64,000 nucleotides of DNA from NCBI GenBank assembly GCA_020723285.1, contig DYJE01000011.1, positions 59,570-123,569 on the forward strand, read 5' to 3'. Shown in pieces: positions 1 through 9,604 of this stretch; position 1 is the first letter of the stretch; the number at the start of each line of letters is the position of its first letter. Origin of the DNA: Desulforapulum autotrophicum (lineage in GTDB: Bacteria; Desulfobacterota; Desulfobacteria; Desulfobacterales; Desulfolunaceae). Below the pieces are notes generated by a model. That model made no database searches. It was given only the letters and a program-made list of their open reading frames with translations, and had not been told where the DNA came from. The position numbers and the translations under genes were made by a program.

Positions 1-1
1 G

Positions 2-232
2 AATCTGAAAAATTCGGACGTGGAGTTCAAGAAACCATTTGATGTCATTTCATGTCGTAACGTCATGATCTATTTTGATCAGACCATCAAAGACCAGGTG
101 GTTCGGTTTTTTTATTCCCAGACAAAACCGGGGGGGTATCTTTTCGTTGGACATTCAGAATCCCTCAACCGTCAGTTATGTCCTTACGAATACGTTCAAC
201 CTGGCATATACAGGAAAGCGGTACGGTTATGA
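2..232 (+). CDS. cheR: Chemotaxis protein methyltransferase CheR, C-terminal part (gene enters from the left edge)
   Basis: The frame is open to the first base of the window, so only the last 76 or so residues are present. CheR transfers methyl groups from S-adenosylmethionine to glutamates of chemoreceptors in the cytoplasm. The visible part has the family's late SAM-binding segment (FDVISCRNVMIYFD) and the closing VGHSESL block that ends the methyltransferase fold. The stop overlaps the next gene in an ATGA arrangement (cheB starts at 229), so the two are translationally coupled. The N-terminal domain lies outside the window. Confidence 0.93.
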   Translation, partial: NLKNSDVEFKKPFDVISCRNVMIYFDQTIKDQVVRFFYSQTKPGGYLFVGHSESLNRQLCPYEYVQPGIYRKAVRL

Positions 233-1290
233 TTCAAAAAACAAGGGTTCTGGTCATCGATGATTCTGAGCTTGCACGAAAAGCCCTTAAATACGGTTTG
301 ATGAATGATCCCTATATCGAAGTGGTGGGTTGCGCCGGAGATCCATATACGGCAAGGGATCAGATTGTGCTTTTACGGCCTGATGTTTTGACGCTGGACG
401 TGGACATGCCGCGAATGGACGGCCTTGCGTTTCTGAAAAAACTGATGCCGCAATTTCCCGTTCCAACGGTCATGGTCAGTGCTTTTACGGAGCGTGGCGC
501 AAAAATAACACTTGATGCTTTGGAGGCCGGAGCTGTTGATTTTGTTACTAAACCCACGGCAGGCATGGGTATCACGCTTGACGCCATGCTGCTGGAGCTT
601 AGAACCAAAGTTAAAATCGCTGGAACAGTCAATGTTTCACATTGGAAAAACAAAAAAAAACAGATGTTCGAATCTGTGATCCCCAAAAGAACCGAACGTT
701 TTTTTCAAGAAACCCTGATCGCCATTGGCGCGTCCACCGGCGGTACCGAGGCGATACGGAGTGTACTCTGTGAATTCCCCATGGATTGCCCAGGAGTTGT
801 GGTGGTTCAGCATATGCCTGAAAAATTTACCCGAACGTTTGCCCAGAGGTTGAACGGTGTGTGTGATATGGCGGTTCGTGAAGCCGAACATGGTGACCGG
901 GTTGAAGCAGGGCTGGCACTTGTGGCCCCGGGGGGCAGGCATATGGAAGTGATCCGGACAATGGGGGGCTATGAGATTCATCTCAAAGACGGTGTAACGG
1001 TGTCAGGCCACAGGCCTTCAGTGGATGTGATGATGCATTCGGTGGCGACATGCGCAGGAACATCGGGGAGAGGAGTTCTTTTGACGGGCATGGGTTCAGA
1101 TGGGGCTGCCGGGATGCTTGAAATGAAAAAAGCCGGTGCTATGACATTCGCCCAGGATGAAAAGAGTTCCGTCGTGTTTGGCATGCCGAAAAAAGCATGG
1201 GAGTGCGGGGCTGTAGACAAGCTGCTTCCGCTTTCATGCATTGCGGGACATGTGATGGATTCATGTACCTTGAAAGCAGGACCACGGTGA
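229..1290 (+). CDS. cheB: Chemotaxis response regulator protein-glutamate methylesterase CheB
   Basis: CheB removes methyl groups from, or deamidates, chemoreceptor glutamates when its receiver domain is phosphorylated by CheA. The 353-residue protein has an N-terminal receiver (acidic pair in VIDDSE, phosphoacceptor Asp57 in LDVDMPRMDG, Lys in VTKP). A linker leads to the C-terminal esterase with the catalytic triad Ser169 (IGASTGGTEAI), His195 (VVQHMPEKF) and Asp291 (TGMGSDGAAGM). I chose the ATG at 229 because it overlaps the cheR stop and begins directly with the receiver strand; an upstream in-frame ATG at 178 lies inside cheR. Length and domain order are typical. Confidence 0.95.
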   Translation: MIQKTRVLVIDDSELARKALKYGLMNDPYIEVVGCAGDPYTARDQIVLLRPDVLTLDVDMPRMDGLAFLKKLMPQFPVPTVMVSAFTERGAKITLDALEAGAVDFVTKPTAGMGITLDAMLLELRTKVKIAGTVNVSHWKNKKKQMFESVIPKRTERFFQETLIAIGASTGGTEAIRSVLCEFPMDCPGVVVVQHMPEKFTRTFAQRLNGVCDMAVREAEHGDRVEAGLALVAPGGRHMEVIRTMGGYEIHLKDGVTVSGHRPSVDVMMHSVATCAGTSGRGVLLTGMGSDGAAGMLEMKKAGAMTFAQDEKSSVVFGMPKKAWECGAVDKLLPLSCIAGHVMDSCTLKAGPR

Positions 1291-1293
1291 CAG

Positions 1294-3723
1294 ATGAAAG
1301 TGCTCGTAATCTGCGACAACCCGATCATTGAACGAATACTTCTCAAAGAATTCGAAGCGTCGTATTACGACGTTTTGTCTATGCGTTCAGGACCGTCGGC
1401 TCTGGATCATGTGAATGACCATGATGTGAGCGCGGTTATTCTTGCGGCTGTTCCGGTGGTCTGGCATACCCATGAGATCAGGAAACGTGGGATATTGAGG
1501 TTCGGAACAAACGACCCTATCCCAATCATCGGCGGTATGAACAGGCAGGACAGGGATTCGCAGAATTCGGCCAGGAAAGCCGGAATAACACGGATCGTCG
1601 AAGCTCCTTTCGAGGAAGGTTCCATGCTGTCCGCGGTGGATCAGCTTCTAAGACCCCGGATGAGTTTCAAGAATTTAAGGGTCCTTGTGGTGGATGATTC
1701 GCGGGCCATCGTGAAAATCATATCCGATGTACTTTACGAACTTGAAATCCATGTCACGTCTGCCAGCAACGGAAAAGATGCGTGGGAGCTGATCATGGAT
1801 GATCCGCTGTCATTTGACATGGTCATCACGGATCTCAATATGCCGCTGATGAGCGGTGAGGAGCTGTGTAAGCGGGTAAGGAGCAGTGAACGTCTGAAAA
1901 TGATCCCTGTGATCATTCTTACCTCACAATCGGATCGAGCCACTGAAATCCGGATATTCAGGGCAGGAGCATCGGACTTTGTTGTAAAACCTTTTATCAA
2001 GGAGGTATTTATCGCGCGTATCGGCGTTCATCTTGAAAGCTACCTGTTAAATAAGCATTTGAACGACATGGTCACCGAGCGGACCGTGGATCTTGTACAG
2101 GCCAGAGAGGCAGCGGAAGCCGCAAAAGAGACGGCTGAGGCAGCCAACGAGGCGAAGAGTGAGTTTCTGGCCAACATGAGCCATGAAATCCGGACACCCA
2201 TGAACGGTGTTATTGGCATGGTCGACCTTCTGTTTGACACCACGCTGTCTGAGGAACAGCGTGAATACGCCGGTATCATCAAATACAGCGCTGAGTCGCT
2301 TCTTTCCATCATCAACGACATCCTCGATTTTTCTAAAATCACTGCGGGGAAAATGGAAATCGACGCCATAGATTTTGATTTGAGGTCGCTTGTTCAGGAA
2401 ACGGGCGATCTCATGCAGGTCAAAATCAGGGAAAAGGGGCTTTCATTCATTTCTGAAATCGATCCGGGAATTCCTGCGAAGCTCAAGGGCGATCCGGGCC
2501 GGTTACGACAGATTCTCGTGAATTTTATGGGCAATGCCATCAAATTTACTGAAAAAGGTCAGGTCGCCGTCCATGTTTCGCTTTACCGGAAAACGGATAA
2601 GGAAGTGACTCTGCGGTTTTCTGTGAAAGACACCGGTATCGGAATCCATGAAGAACTCAAGGGACGCCTGTTTCAGTCTTTTACACAAGGTGACGGTTCC
2701 ATAACGAGGCGATACGGCGGAACAGGGTTGGGGCTTGCCATATCAAAACAGCTCGCGGAACTGATGGGCGGGGAGGTTGGGGTTGAAAGTGTCGAAGGGC
2801 AGGGGGCCATTTTCTGGTTTACATCGGTCCTTGAAATTCAGGAAAATCAGGACTCGTTTGCAGGAGACAAAACAGAAGGTCTTCGATCGAAAAGGATACT
2901 TGCCGTTGACGACAGCGTAACCAATCTTCAGATCATCGGGGCCTATCTTGAATCATGGGGCTGCCGATACATCACCTGCGCATCAGCCAAGGAAGCCCTT
3001 GATATCATGAGATCCGCAGCCCGTGATCAAGATCCTTTTCATATGGTTCTTTCAGACCATATGATGCCGGATATGGATGGCGAGTCCTTTGGGGCTGCCA
3101 TCAAGAAAGACCCTCATATCGCCGATGCCATTCTTGTGATGCTGAGTTCAAGGGGCCAGCGAGGTGATGCGGGACGACTTCAGAAAATCGGATTTTCAGC
3201 TTATCTCACAAAACCTCTTAGACGGACACAGCTTTATGACTGTCTTGGTCTGGTGCTTAATGAAGCGGTAAAAACCAGCCATGACAAAACCAAGTCCCCA
3301 CGCATGGTTACGCGGCACACTCTTGCAGAAGAAAAAAACAGGGAACAGGCAAGGTTTCGTGTGCTCGTGGCCGAGGATAATCCTGTGAACCAGAAGCTTA
3401 CCGTGAGGCTGCTTGAAAAAAGAGGGTACGAAACCGGGCTTGCCGAAAACGGACAGCAAGTGCTTCAGGAACTGGGAAAAATGAAATACGATCTCATTCT
3501 CATGGACATGCAGATGCCCGTGATGGATGGCATCGAAGCCACGCGGATGATCAGATCCCAGAAAAAAGATGTGGCTTACAGGAATATTCCAATCATCGGG
3601 CTGACTGCGAACGCCATGAAAGGGGACAGGGAACTTTGCCTTGACGCCGGCATGGACGATTATGTGACAAAGCCCATCAAATCTCAAAAGCTCTTCGAAG
3701 CCATCGAAAAAATAATCTGTTGA
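1294..3723 (+). CDS. Hybrid sensor histidine kinase with two N-terminal and two C-terminal receiver modules
   Basis: Cytoplasmic multi-step phosphorelay protein of 809 residues with no membrane segment. Order: a degenerate receiver (about 1-120; AVILAAV stands where the phosphoacceptor Asp should be), a complete receiver (about 128-245; Asp180 in VITDLNMP), a short Ala/Glu-rich coiled coil (about 255-290), HisKA with the phosphorylated His297 in NMSHEIRTP, a GHKL ATPase ([26 protein letters not shown], about 400-515), and two complete receivers (Asp588 in [11 protein letters not shown]; Asp738 in [10 protein letters not shown]). It starts 3 bases after cheB, so it probably belongs to the same chemosensory output. 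There is no Hpt domain, so a separate phosphotransfer protein is expected if the relay continues. Target unknown. Confidence 0.9.
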   Translation: MKVLVICDNPIIERILLKEFEASYYDVLSMRSGPSALDHVNDHDVSAVILAAVPVVWHTHEIRKRGILRFGTNDPIPIIGGMNRQDRDSQNSARKAGITRIVEAPFEEGSMLSAVDQLLRPRMSFKNLRVLVVDDSRAIVKIISDVLYELEIHVTSASNGKDAWELIMDDPLSFDMVITDLNMPLMSGEELCKRVRSSERLKMIPVIILTSQSDRATEIRIFRAGASDFVVKPFIKEVFIARIGVHLESYLLNKHLNDMVTERTVDLVQAREAAEAAKETAEAANEAKSEFLANMSHEIRTPMNGVIGMVDLLFDTTLSEEQREYAGIIKYSAESLLSIINDILDFSKITAGKMEIDAIDFDLRSLVQETGDLMQVKIREKGLSFISEIDPGIPAKLKGDPGRLRQILVNFMGNAIKFTEKGQVAVHVSLYRKTDKEVTLRFSVKDTGIGIHEELKGRLFQSFTQGDGSITRRYGGTGLGLAISKQLAELMGGEVGVESVEGQGAIFWFTSVLEIQENQDSFAGDKTEGLRSKRILAVDDSVTNLQIIGAYLESWGCRYITCASAKEALDIMRSAARDQDPFHMVLSDHMMPDMDGESFGAAIKKDPHIADAILVMLSSRGQRGDAGRLQKIGFSAYLTKPLRRTQLYDCLGLVLNEAVKTSHDKTKSPRMVTRHTLAEEKNREQARFRVLVAEDNPVNQKLTVRLLEKRGYETGLAENGQQVLQELGKMKYDLILMDMQMPVMDGIEATRMIRSQKKDVAYRNIPIIGLTANAMKGDRELCLDAGMDDYVTKPIKSQKLFEAIEKIIC

Positions 3724-3871
3724 AAATCACTTTGGCATCTGTTACATAACGTTGGATTTATTCATGCTCAAAGATCACACGTCTTCCGGACTCGGAACCC
3801 GGTGCTTTTTGCAAAGTCGGTTTCGGGAAAGATGGAGACGGTGGAAAAACCAAATCATTAAGGAGAAAAAA

Positions 3872-4741
3872 ATGGCATACGTAACCATGAGAGAGCTGCT
3901 CGAAGCAGGTGTCCACTTCGGTCATCAGACCAAACGGTGGAACCCCAAAATGAAACCCTTCATATTCGGCGCACGCAACGGGATCTACATCATCGATCTC
4001 CAGCAGACCGTTCATATGTTCCGGGACGCCTATGACTTCATCCGTGAAACAGCGGCAAGCGGTAAATCCATACTGTTTGTGGGAACGAAGAAACAGGCCC
4101 GTGAAACCATTTACGAAGAAGCGAACCGTGCGGAAATGTACTACGTGCACAACCGCTGGCTGGGCGGCATGCTCACCAACTTCGAAACCATCAAACAGAG
4201 CATTGCGCGTCTCAATCATTTAAAAAACATCGAAAACGACGGGACCATCAACAACTATCCCAAGAAAGAACGCACTCAGCTCGCGAAAGAACGTGAAAAA
4301 CTTGACTCGGTCATCGGGGGTATCAGTACCATGAACGGTCTTCCCGGAGCGATTTTTGTCGTCGATCCCAAAAAGGAAGCCATTGCCGTTCGCGAAGGAA
4401 AACGTCTGGGTATTCCCATCGTGGCTGTCGTTGATACCAACTGTGATCCTGATGATATTGATTACGTGATTCCCGGCAACGATGACGCCATCCGTTCCGT
4501 TCGCCTGCTCACCTCAAAAATTGCCGATGCCTGCATCGAAGGCATGCAGCGCTATGATGAAAAACGTGTGGCTGATGCCGACAAGGACGCCGGTGAAGAA
4601 ATGATGGAAGCAGCAGCGAAATCCGGCAAGGGCCAGGCAGCGGCTGATGACGCCAAAGGCCCTGTGGTCGAGGTGATCCGCAAAAAATCCATGGCTAAAG
4701 ACTATTACGAAGATGAAGACTCCGAGGATATGGGAGAATAA
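3872..4741 (+). CDS. rpsB: 30S ribosomal protein S2
   Basis: Structural protein of the small ribosomal subunit. It opens with the family signature ([20 protein letters not shown]) and continues with [11 protein letters not shown] and the [16 protein letters not shown] region. The start at 3872 follows a clear AAGGAG eight bases upstream; an in-frame start at 3752 would add 40 residues unrelated to S2. At 289 residues it is longer than usual because of an acidic, Ala/Lys-rich C-terminal tail after about residue 235, as often seen in this group. First gene of rpsB-tsf-pyrH, with a leader of about 150 bases where S2 autoregulation could act; I did not identify a defined leader structure. Confidence 0.97.
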   Translation: MAYVTMRELLEAGVHFGHQTKRWNPKMKPFIFGARNGIYIIDLQQTVHMFRDAYDFIRETAASGKSILFVGTKKQARETIYEEANRAEMYYVHNRWLGGMLTNFETIKQSIARLNHLKNIENDGTINNYPKKERTQLAKEREKLDSVIGGISTMNGLPGAIFVVDPKKEAIAVREGKRLGIPIVAVVDTNCDPDDIDYVIPGNDDAIRSVRLLTSKIADACIEGMQRYDEKRVADADKDAGEEMMEAAAKSGKGQAAADDAKGPVVEVIRKKSMAKDYYEDEDSEDMGE

Positions 4742-4744
4742 GAC

Positions 4745-5344
4745 ATGACAGAAATCAGTGCAAACCTTGTAAAAGAACTGCGTGAAAAAACCGGGTCCGG
4801 CATTATGGACTGCAAACAGGCCCTTAAAGAAAACAACGGCGATATTGAAAAAGCTCTGGATTACCTCCGGAAAAAAGGTCTTGCCACAGCTCAGAAACGT
4901 TCAGGAAGAGACGCCAAAGAAGGCGTGGTCCAGTCTTACATACATATGGGCGGCAAAATCGGCGTGCTCGTAGAAGTGAACTGCGAAACCGACTTTGTGG
5001 CTAAAAACGAGGATTTTCTTGAATTTGCCAAAAACGTGGCCATGCACATCGCCGCTGCAGCCCCCATGGGTCTTGGTCCTGAAGAAATTCCTGAAAGTGT
5101 TGTCGCACGTGAACGTGAAGTCTATCGTGAAAGAGCCCTTGAACAAGGCAAACCCGCGAACATCGTGGATAAGATCGTGGAAGGACAGATCGAAAAATTT
5201 TATAAGGATTCCTGTCTGCTGAGCCAGCCTTACATCAAGGATCCCAAAATGACGATCAGCGACCTTTTGACCGATGCCATCGGGAAAATCGGTGAAAACA
5301 TCAAAATCAGAAGGTTCGCACGTTTCCAACTCGGTGGAGAATAA
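4745..5344 (+). CDS. tsf: Elongation factor Ts
   Basis: Nucleotide exchange factor that releases GDP from EF-Tu. The N-terminal UBA-like module ([19 protein letters not shown], about residues 8-26) is followed by the core with the EF-Tu contact motif [13 protein letters not shown]. At 199 residues it is the short form with one core subdomain, common outside the Gammaproteobacteria. It starts 3 bases after rpsB, the classical operon pair. Confidence 0.97.
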   Translation: MTEISANLVKELREKTGSGIMDCKQALKENNGDIEKALDYLRKKGLATAQKRSGRDAKEGVVQSYIHMGGKIGVLVEVNCETDFVAKNEDFLEFAKNVAMHIAAAAPMGLGPEEIPESVVAREREVYRERALEQGKPANIVDKIVEGQIEKFYKDSCLLSQPYIKDPKMTISDLLTDAIGKIGENIKIRRFARFQLGGE

Positions 5345-5349
5345 TCGAT

Positions 5350-6072
5350 TTGACTGAACCCAAGTACAAACGCATTCTTTTGAAGTTGAGCGGTGAAGCT
5401 CTGATGGGTGATCAGAACTTCGGCATCAGTCCGGACATGCTTAAATTTGTAGCGGATGAAGTGCTTTCTGTTCATGAACTGGGCGTGGAAGTGGCCATCG
5501 TTGTGGGCGGCGGAAATATTTTCCGTGGCATCAAGGCAAGTTCCTACGGCATGGATAGGGCACCGGCTGACCATATGGGCATGCTGGCCACGGTGATCAA
5601 CAGTCTTGCGCTGTCCAACGCCCTTGAACGGAGCGGTATCCCCACCCGTGTGCAGACGGCCATTGCCATGCACGAGTTTGCCGAACCGTTTATTCTGAGG
5701 CGCGCCGTTCGCCACCTGGAAAAAAAGAGAGCCGTGATTTTTGCGGCAGGTACAGGCAGTCCGTATTTTACGACAGATACGGCGGCTGTCTTGAGAGCCC
5801 ATGAAATTCACGCTGAAATTCTTCTGAAAGCCACCAAGGTGGATGGGGTTTACGATTCCGATCCCATGAAGAACAAAGACGCGAAATTCATTCGGAACAT
5901 TTCCTACATGGAGGTTCTGGAACGACAGCTTCATGTGATGGACATGACGGCCATTTCTCTCGCCATGGACAACAACCTTCCCCTTTCCGTGTTCAACATG
6001 TTCGGGGCAGGCAACATCAAACGAGTGGTCATGGGTGAAGAAAACGTCGGAACCCGTATAGAAAATATCTGA
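5350..6072 (+). CDS. pyrH: Uridylate kinase (UMP kinase)
   Basis: Phosphorylates UMP to UDP using ATP. This is the bacterial hexameric type of the amino-acid kinase fold, allosterically controlled by GTP and UTP. Motifs: KLSGEALMG near the N-terminus, [10 protein letters not shown] (phosphate loop), [15 protein letters not shown], and the [12 protein letters not shown] loop. The 240-residue length is normal. The start is TTG at 5350, five bases after the tsf stop; no ATG is in frame near the conserved beginning. A strong terminator follows at 6087-6131, ending the rpsB-tsf-pyrH unit. Confidence 0.96.
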   Translation: MTEPKYKRILLKLSGEALMGDQNFGISPDMLKFVADEVLSVHELGVEVAIVVGGGNIFRGIKASSYGMDRAPADHMGMLATVINSLALSNALERSGIPTRVQTAIAMHEFAEPFILRRAVRHLEKKRAVIFAAGTGSPYFTTDTAAVLRAHEIHAEILLKATKVDGVYDSDPMKNKDAKFIRNISYMEVLERQLHVMDMTAISLAMDNNLPLSVFNMFGAGNIKRVVMGEENVGTRIENI

Positions 6073-6086
6073 TAGTTTCATTTGAC

Positions 6087-6131
6087 GTTCCGGGCCGCAG
6101 GTGTATTTCTGTGACCCGGAACTTGCTTTTT
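6087..6131 (+). terminator. Rho-independent terminator after pyrH
   Basis: Eight-base perfect stem GTTCCGGG (6087-6094) with CCCGGAAC (6115-6122), a 20-base loop, then TTGCTTTTT. It sits 15 bases after the pyrH stop and separates pyrH from frr. Confidence 0.85.
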
Positions 6132-6198
6132 GATCTCGATAAAACATTAGCGTTTCATTCAAAGATTCAAACCTGTTAACATGAAAGGTGGTGTCAGC

Positions 6199-6756
6199 AT
6201 GATTGATACAGTTCATAAAGAAACAAAAGACAGGATGGTCAAGACAATCGACGCCCTGAAAAAAGAAATGCAGCGCGTAAGAACCGGCAGGGCTTCAGCC
6301 AATATGCTGGACAGTGTCAAAGTGGATTATTACGGCACACTGACTCCTTTGAGCCAGATGGCTTCGGTGTCTATTCCTGAAAGCCGCCTCATCACCGTTC
6401 AACCCTGGGACGCCAGCGCCATCAAGGAAATTGAAAAAGGAATTCTGAAGGCCAATATCGGGCTAACTCCTTCAAGTGACGGAAAAATCATCCGCATTTC
6501 CGTTCCGCCTCTCACCGAAGACCGGCGCAAGGAAATCGTCAAGATGGTGAACAAGACCTGCGAGGAATTCAAGGTCGCTGTCCGTAATATCCGTCGTGAC
6601 GCCAATGAACTGATCAAAGGTCTTAAAAAAGACGGAGAAGTTTCCGAAGATCAGCAGAACAAAGCCCTTGAAAAGATTCAGACCATGACTGACGAGCACA
6701 TCAAGCTGATCGACGGTGTTTACAAGGAAAAAGAGAAGGAAGTTCTCGATATCTAA
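6199..6756 (+). CDS. frr: Ribosome recycling factor
   Basis: Splits post-termination ribosomes together with EF-G. The 185-residue protein is the family's normal length and shows the conserved segments VRTGRASANMLDSVKVDYYG, SRLITVQPWD and VSEDQQNKALEKIQ. I prefer the ATG at 6199 because AAAGGTGGT lies 7-12 bases upstream and it gives the standard N-terminus; an ATG at 6181 would put that ribosome site inside the gene. It opens the frr-uppS-cdsA-dxr-rseP series of translation, membrane and isoprenoid genes. Confidence 0.95.
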   Translation: MIDTVHKETKDRMVKTIDALKKEMQRVRTGRASANMLDSVKVDYYGTLTPLSQMASVSIPESRLITVQPWDASAIKEIEKGILKANIGLTPSSDGKIIRISVPPLTEDRRKEIVKMVNKTCEEFKVAVRNIRRDANELIKGLKKDGEVSEDQQNKALEKIQTMTDEHIKLIDGVYKEKEKEVLDI

Positions 6757-6770
6757 ATGGATTTAAGACC

Positions 6771-7508
6771 ATGACTCCCCTCGAAACAACGGATTTCGAT
6801 CCGTCGAAAATCCCGGCCCATGTGGCCATCATCATGGACGGAAACGGAAGATGGGCAAAAAAACGCCTGATGAACCGGGTGAAAGGTCATGAAAAAGGGT
6901 CGGAAACCGTTCGTACCATTGTCCGCGTCAGCCGTGAACTGGGTATCCGGTATCTGACTCTTTACGCCTTTTCCACAGAAAACTGGGGCCGACCGAAAAT
7001 GGAGGTCTCGGCCCTGATGTCCCTTCTGAAAAAATTCATATATTCCGAAAAAAGCGACATGATGAAGCACCGCATCCGTCTGAACGCACTCGGACAGATT
7101 GAAAAGCTTCCCGAAGATGTGCGATCCGCCCTTGTCCAGGTTATGGAAGAAACAAAGGACAATGACGGAATGTGCCTCAATCTGGCCTTGAGCTACGGAA
7201 GCCGCGATGAAATCGCCGGCACGGTCCGGTTATTGGCGGAGCAGGTGAAACAGGGTGTCATGAAATCCGAAGAAATCACCGAAGACGTGATTTCAAGTCA
7301 TCTGTTCACCCGGGGAATGCCTGATCCGGACCTGATGATCCGGACCAGCGGAGAAATGCGCATCAGCAACTTTCTAATGTGGCAGCTTTCTTACGCTGAG
7401 ATTTTTTTTACCCCGACACTCTGGCCCGATTTTTCAGAAGAGGAATACAAAAAAATTCTTCTGGATTATCAGAACAGAGACCGGCGTTTTGGAAAAGTCG
7501 AGGAATGA
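6771..7508 (+). CDS. uppS: Undecaprenyl diphosphate synthase (cis-prenyltransferase)
   Basis: Condenses isopentenyl diphosphate onto farnesyl diphosphate to make the C55 lipid carrier for peptidoglycan and O-antigen. The 245-residue protein has the catalytic loop HVAIIMDGNGRWAKKR (the DGNGRWA signature, catalytic Asp), GHEKGSETV, LTLYAFSTENWGRP, and the C-terminal DPDLMIRTSGE and RISNFLMWQLSYAE blocks that bind the second substrate. Start ATG 6771 lies 14 bases after frr. The next genes, cdsA and dxr, are its usual neighbours. Confidence 0.96.
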   Translation: MTPLETTDFDPSKIPAHVAIIMDGNGRWAKKRLMNRVKGHEKGSETVRTIVRVSRELGIRYLTLYAFSTENWGRPKMEVSALMSLLKKFIYSEKSDMMKHRIRLNALGQIEKLPEDVRSALVQVMEETKDNDGMCLNLALSYGSRDEIAGTVRLLAEQVKQGVMKSEEITEDVISSHLFTRGMPDPDLMIRTSGEMRISNFLMWQLSYAEIFFTPTLWPDFSEEEYKKILLDYQNRDRRFGKVEE

Positions 7509-7581
7509 ACGGCTAAAGGAATATCCCCCGGCACCCAGTCATTGATCAACGTTCAACTCGGTTTACATAAGGAACCACGCG

Positions 7582-8403
7582 ATGCATCTCAAACGAATCC
7601 TGTCCGGCGTTGTTGCGATCCCACTTCTTTATCTGTTCATAGACAAAGGCGGCCCTTTCTGGTTTTCCGTGTTGATTTCCGTGGTGTCTCTCATCGCTCT
7701 CAGCGAGTATTTTTTCATCGTTCTCCACAAAACCAAAATCTCCGTGTTTGCTCCCATTCCCCTTTTAGGGTTTATGATTTCACAGGCCATGATCTACTGC
7801 GCGTTCCGTTTCCCCGGACGATTCGACATCCTGGCAGGTTTTGTGGTTCTTGATTTTATTGTTGCAACCATGATTGCCTTAAAAAATTATTCTGCAGATT
7901 CGCCTGTACTCGATGTCATGACCCGGCAGATTCTGGGAGTGGTGTATATCCCCGTGCTTCTGAGCACGCTGGTGATGGTTAGAGGTCAGTCAGACGACGG
8001 CGTTGCATGGATTTTTTTCATCCTTGTCCTTGTGGCCTTTTGCGATACTGGCGCGTTCTACGCCGGAACGTTTTTCGGGAAACACAAACTCTGCCCCAAA
8101 GTGAGCCCCGGAAAAACCATCGAAGGCTTTGTGGGAGGCATGTCCCTTACCGTTTTCGGCGGTCTTGTGATCCGCCATTTTTTCTTTCCTGAAATCCCAG
8201 TCGGTATGACGGCTGTTTTCCTGGTGGCGCTAAGCGTTGTTGGACCCTATGGCGATCTTTTTGAATCGGCGCTCAAGCGGTCCGTGGGTGTCAAGGATTC
8301 CGGCTCCATCATTCCCGGCCATGGTGGTATTCTGGACAGGATCGACGCCCTTCTTTTCGTGTCTCCTGTGGCTTATGTCTTTAAAACCTGGCTTCTGGGG
8401 TAA
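7582..8403 (+). CDS. cdsA: Phosphatidate cytidylyltransferase (CDP-diglyceride synthase)
   Basis: Integral membrane enzyme forming CDP-diacylglycerol from phosphatidate and CTP, the branch point of phospholipid synthesis. About seven or eight hydrophobic segments span the 273 residues. The family signature is intact near the C-terminus: ALKRSVGVKDSGSIIPGHGG, then ILDRIDALL. It lies between uppS and dxr, 14 bases before the latter. Confidence 0.95.
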   Translation: MHLKRILSGVVAIPLLYLFIDKGGPFWFSVLISVVSLIALSEYFFIVLHKTKISVFAPIPLLGFMISQAMIYCAFRFPGRFDILAGFVVLDFIVATMIALKNYSADSPVLDVMTRQILGVVYIPVLLSTLVMVRGQSDDGVAWIFFILVLVAFCDTGAFYAGTFFGKHKLCPKVSPGKTIEGFVGGMSLTVFGGLVIRHFFFPEIPVGMTAVFLVALSVVGPYGDLFESALKRSVGVKDSGSIIPGHGGILDRIDALLFVSPVAYVFKTWLLG

Positions 8404-8417
8404 GGTCTCTGCATGTT

Positions 8418-9575
8418 ATGAAACATCTCGCCATTTTAGGTTCCACCGGTTCCATCGGGAAAAACGTGCTGGATATCGTGTCACGCTTCCCGGAATCTTA
8501 CTCTGTCAAATCCCTGGCTGCCGCTACCAATGTTTCAGTGCTTGCCGAGCAGATTGATCGCTTTCATCCTGACGTTGCGGTTGTCATGGACCGGAAACAT
8601 GCCGAGGATCTTGAAAGCCGGCTAAAAACCTTTAAACCAAGAATTCTTTACGGAGAAGAAGGGTACAAGGAAGCCGCCACACATCCGGACGCAGAGATGG
8701 TCGTTTCAGCCATTGTGGGAGCCGCCGGTCTTATTCCCACAGTTTCCGCCATATTCGCGGGCAAGGACATTGCCCTTGCCAACAAGGAAACCCTGGTGAC
8801 GGCCGGGGATTACGTCATGAATCTGGCCCGTGAGAAAAACGTCCGCATCCTTCCGGTGGACAGCGAGCACAGCGCCATTTTCCAGTGCATTGAAGGACAG
8901 AAGAGGGACGCACTGGCTAAAATCATCCTCACCGCATCCGGCGGACCTTTCCGCGCCACACCGGCCTCGGAGTTTCATCGCATCACCCCTGAAAAAGCCC
9001 TGGCCCATCCCAACTGGAGCATGGGAAGAAAGATCAGTATCGATTCCGCCACGTTGATGAACAAGGGCCTTGAAGTCATCGAGGCCAGTCATCTGTTCGA
9101 TCTTGACGCGGATCGTATTGAGGTTCTGGTTCATCCTCAGAGCATCGTTCATTCCATGGCCGCTTTCCATGACGGTTCAGTTCTGGCTCAGCTTGGCGTT
9201 CCGGATATGCGTGGTGCCATTGCCTATGCCCTTTCCTGGCCGGAGAGGCTCCCCTTGAACATGCCTGTACCTGATTTCGCCGCTATAGGGAGTCTGACGT
9301 TTGAAACCCCGGATCTTGACCGTTTTCCCTGTCTATCTCTGGCTTACGCGGCGTTAAGGACCGGGGGAACTCTTCCTGCCGTGCTGAACGCCGCCAATGA
9401 AACGTCGGTCTGCGCATTCCTTGACCAGAAAATACCGTTTACCGCCATACCCCGGATTATTGAAATGTCCATGGAGCAACATGAGCTTGAAAAAAAACCG
9501 GATTTGTCGGATATTATCCGGGCGGACGCATGGGCCAGACACCGTGCGGAACAACTCGTTTTGAAACTGGCATAA
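8418..9575 (+). CDS. dxr: 1-deoxy-D-xylulose 5-phosphate reductoisomerase
   Basis: Second step of the MEP isoprenoid pathway: NADPH-dependent rearrangement and reduction of DXP to MEP. Of normal length (385 residues). NADPH-binding motif LGSTGSIGKNVLDI at the N-terminus, then ANKETLVTAG, PVDSEHSAIFQ (metal and substrate contacts), LTASGGPFR, HPNWSMGRKISIDSATLMNK and GLEVIEASHLF. With ispF at 18.2 kb and uppS upstream, three isoprenoid-related steps lie in this window. Confidence 0.97.
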   Translation: MKHLAILGSTGSIGKNVLDIVSRFPESYSVKSLAAATNVSVLAEQIDRFHPDVAVVMDRKHAEDLESRLKTFKPRILYGEEGYKEAATHPDAEMVVSAIVGAAGLIPTVSAIFAGKDIALANKETLVTAGDYVMNLAREKNVRILPVDSEHSAIFQCIEGQKRDALAKIILTASGGPFRATPASEFHRITPEKALAHPNWSMGRKISIDSATLMNKGLEVIEASHLFDLDADRIEVLVHPQSIVHSMAAFHDGSVLAQLGVPDMRGAIAYALSWPERLPLNMPVPDFAAIGSLTFETPDLDRFPCLSLAYAALRTGGTLPAVLNAANETSVCAFLDQKIPFTAIPRIIEMSMEQHELEKKPDLSDIIRADAWARHRAEQLVLKLA

Positions 9576-9604
9576 TTCTGAAAATCCACAGGAACTGATA
9601 ACCT

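Noticed and set aside
3752..3871. In-frame 40-codon extension of rpsB
   Set aside because: Unrelated to S2 and the ribosome site is at the later ATG.
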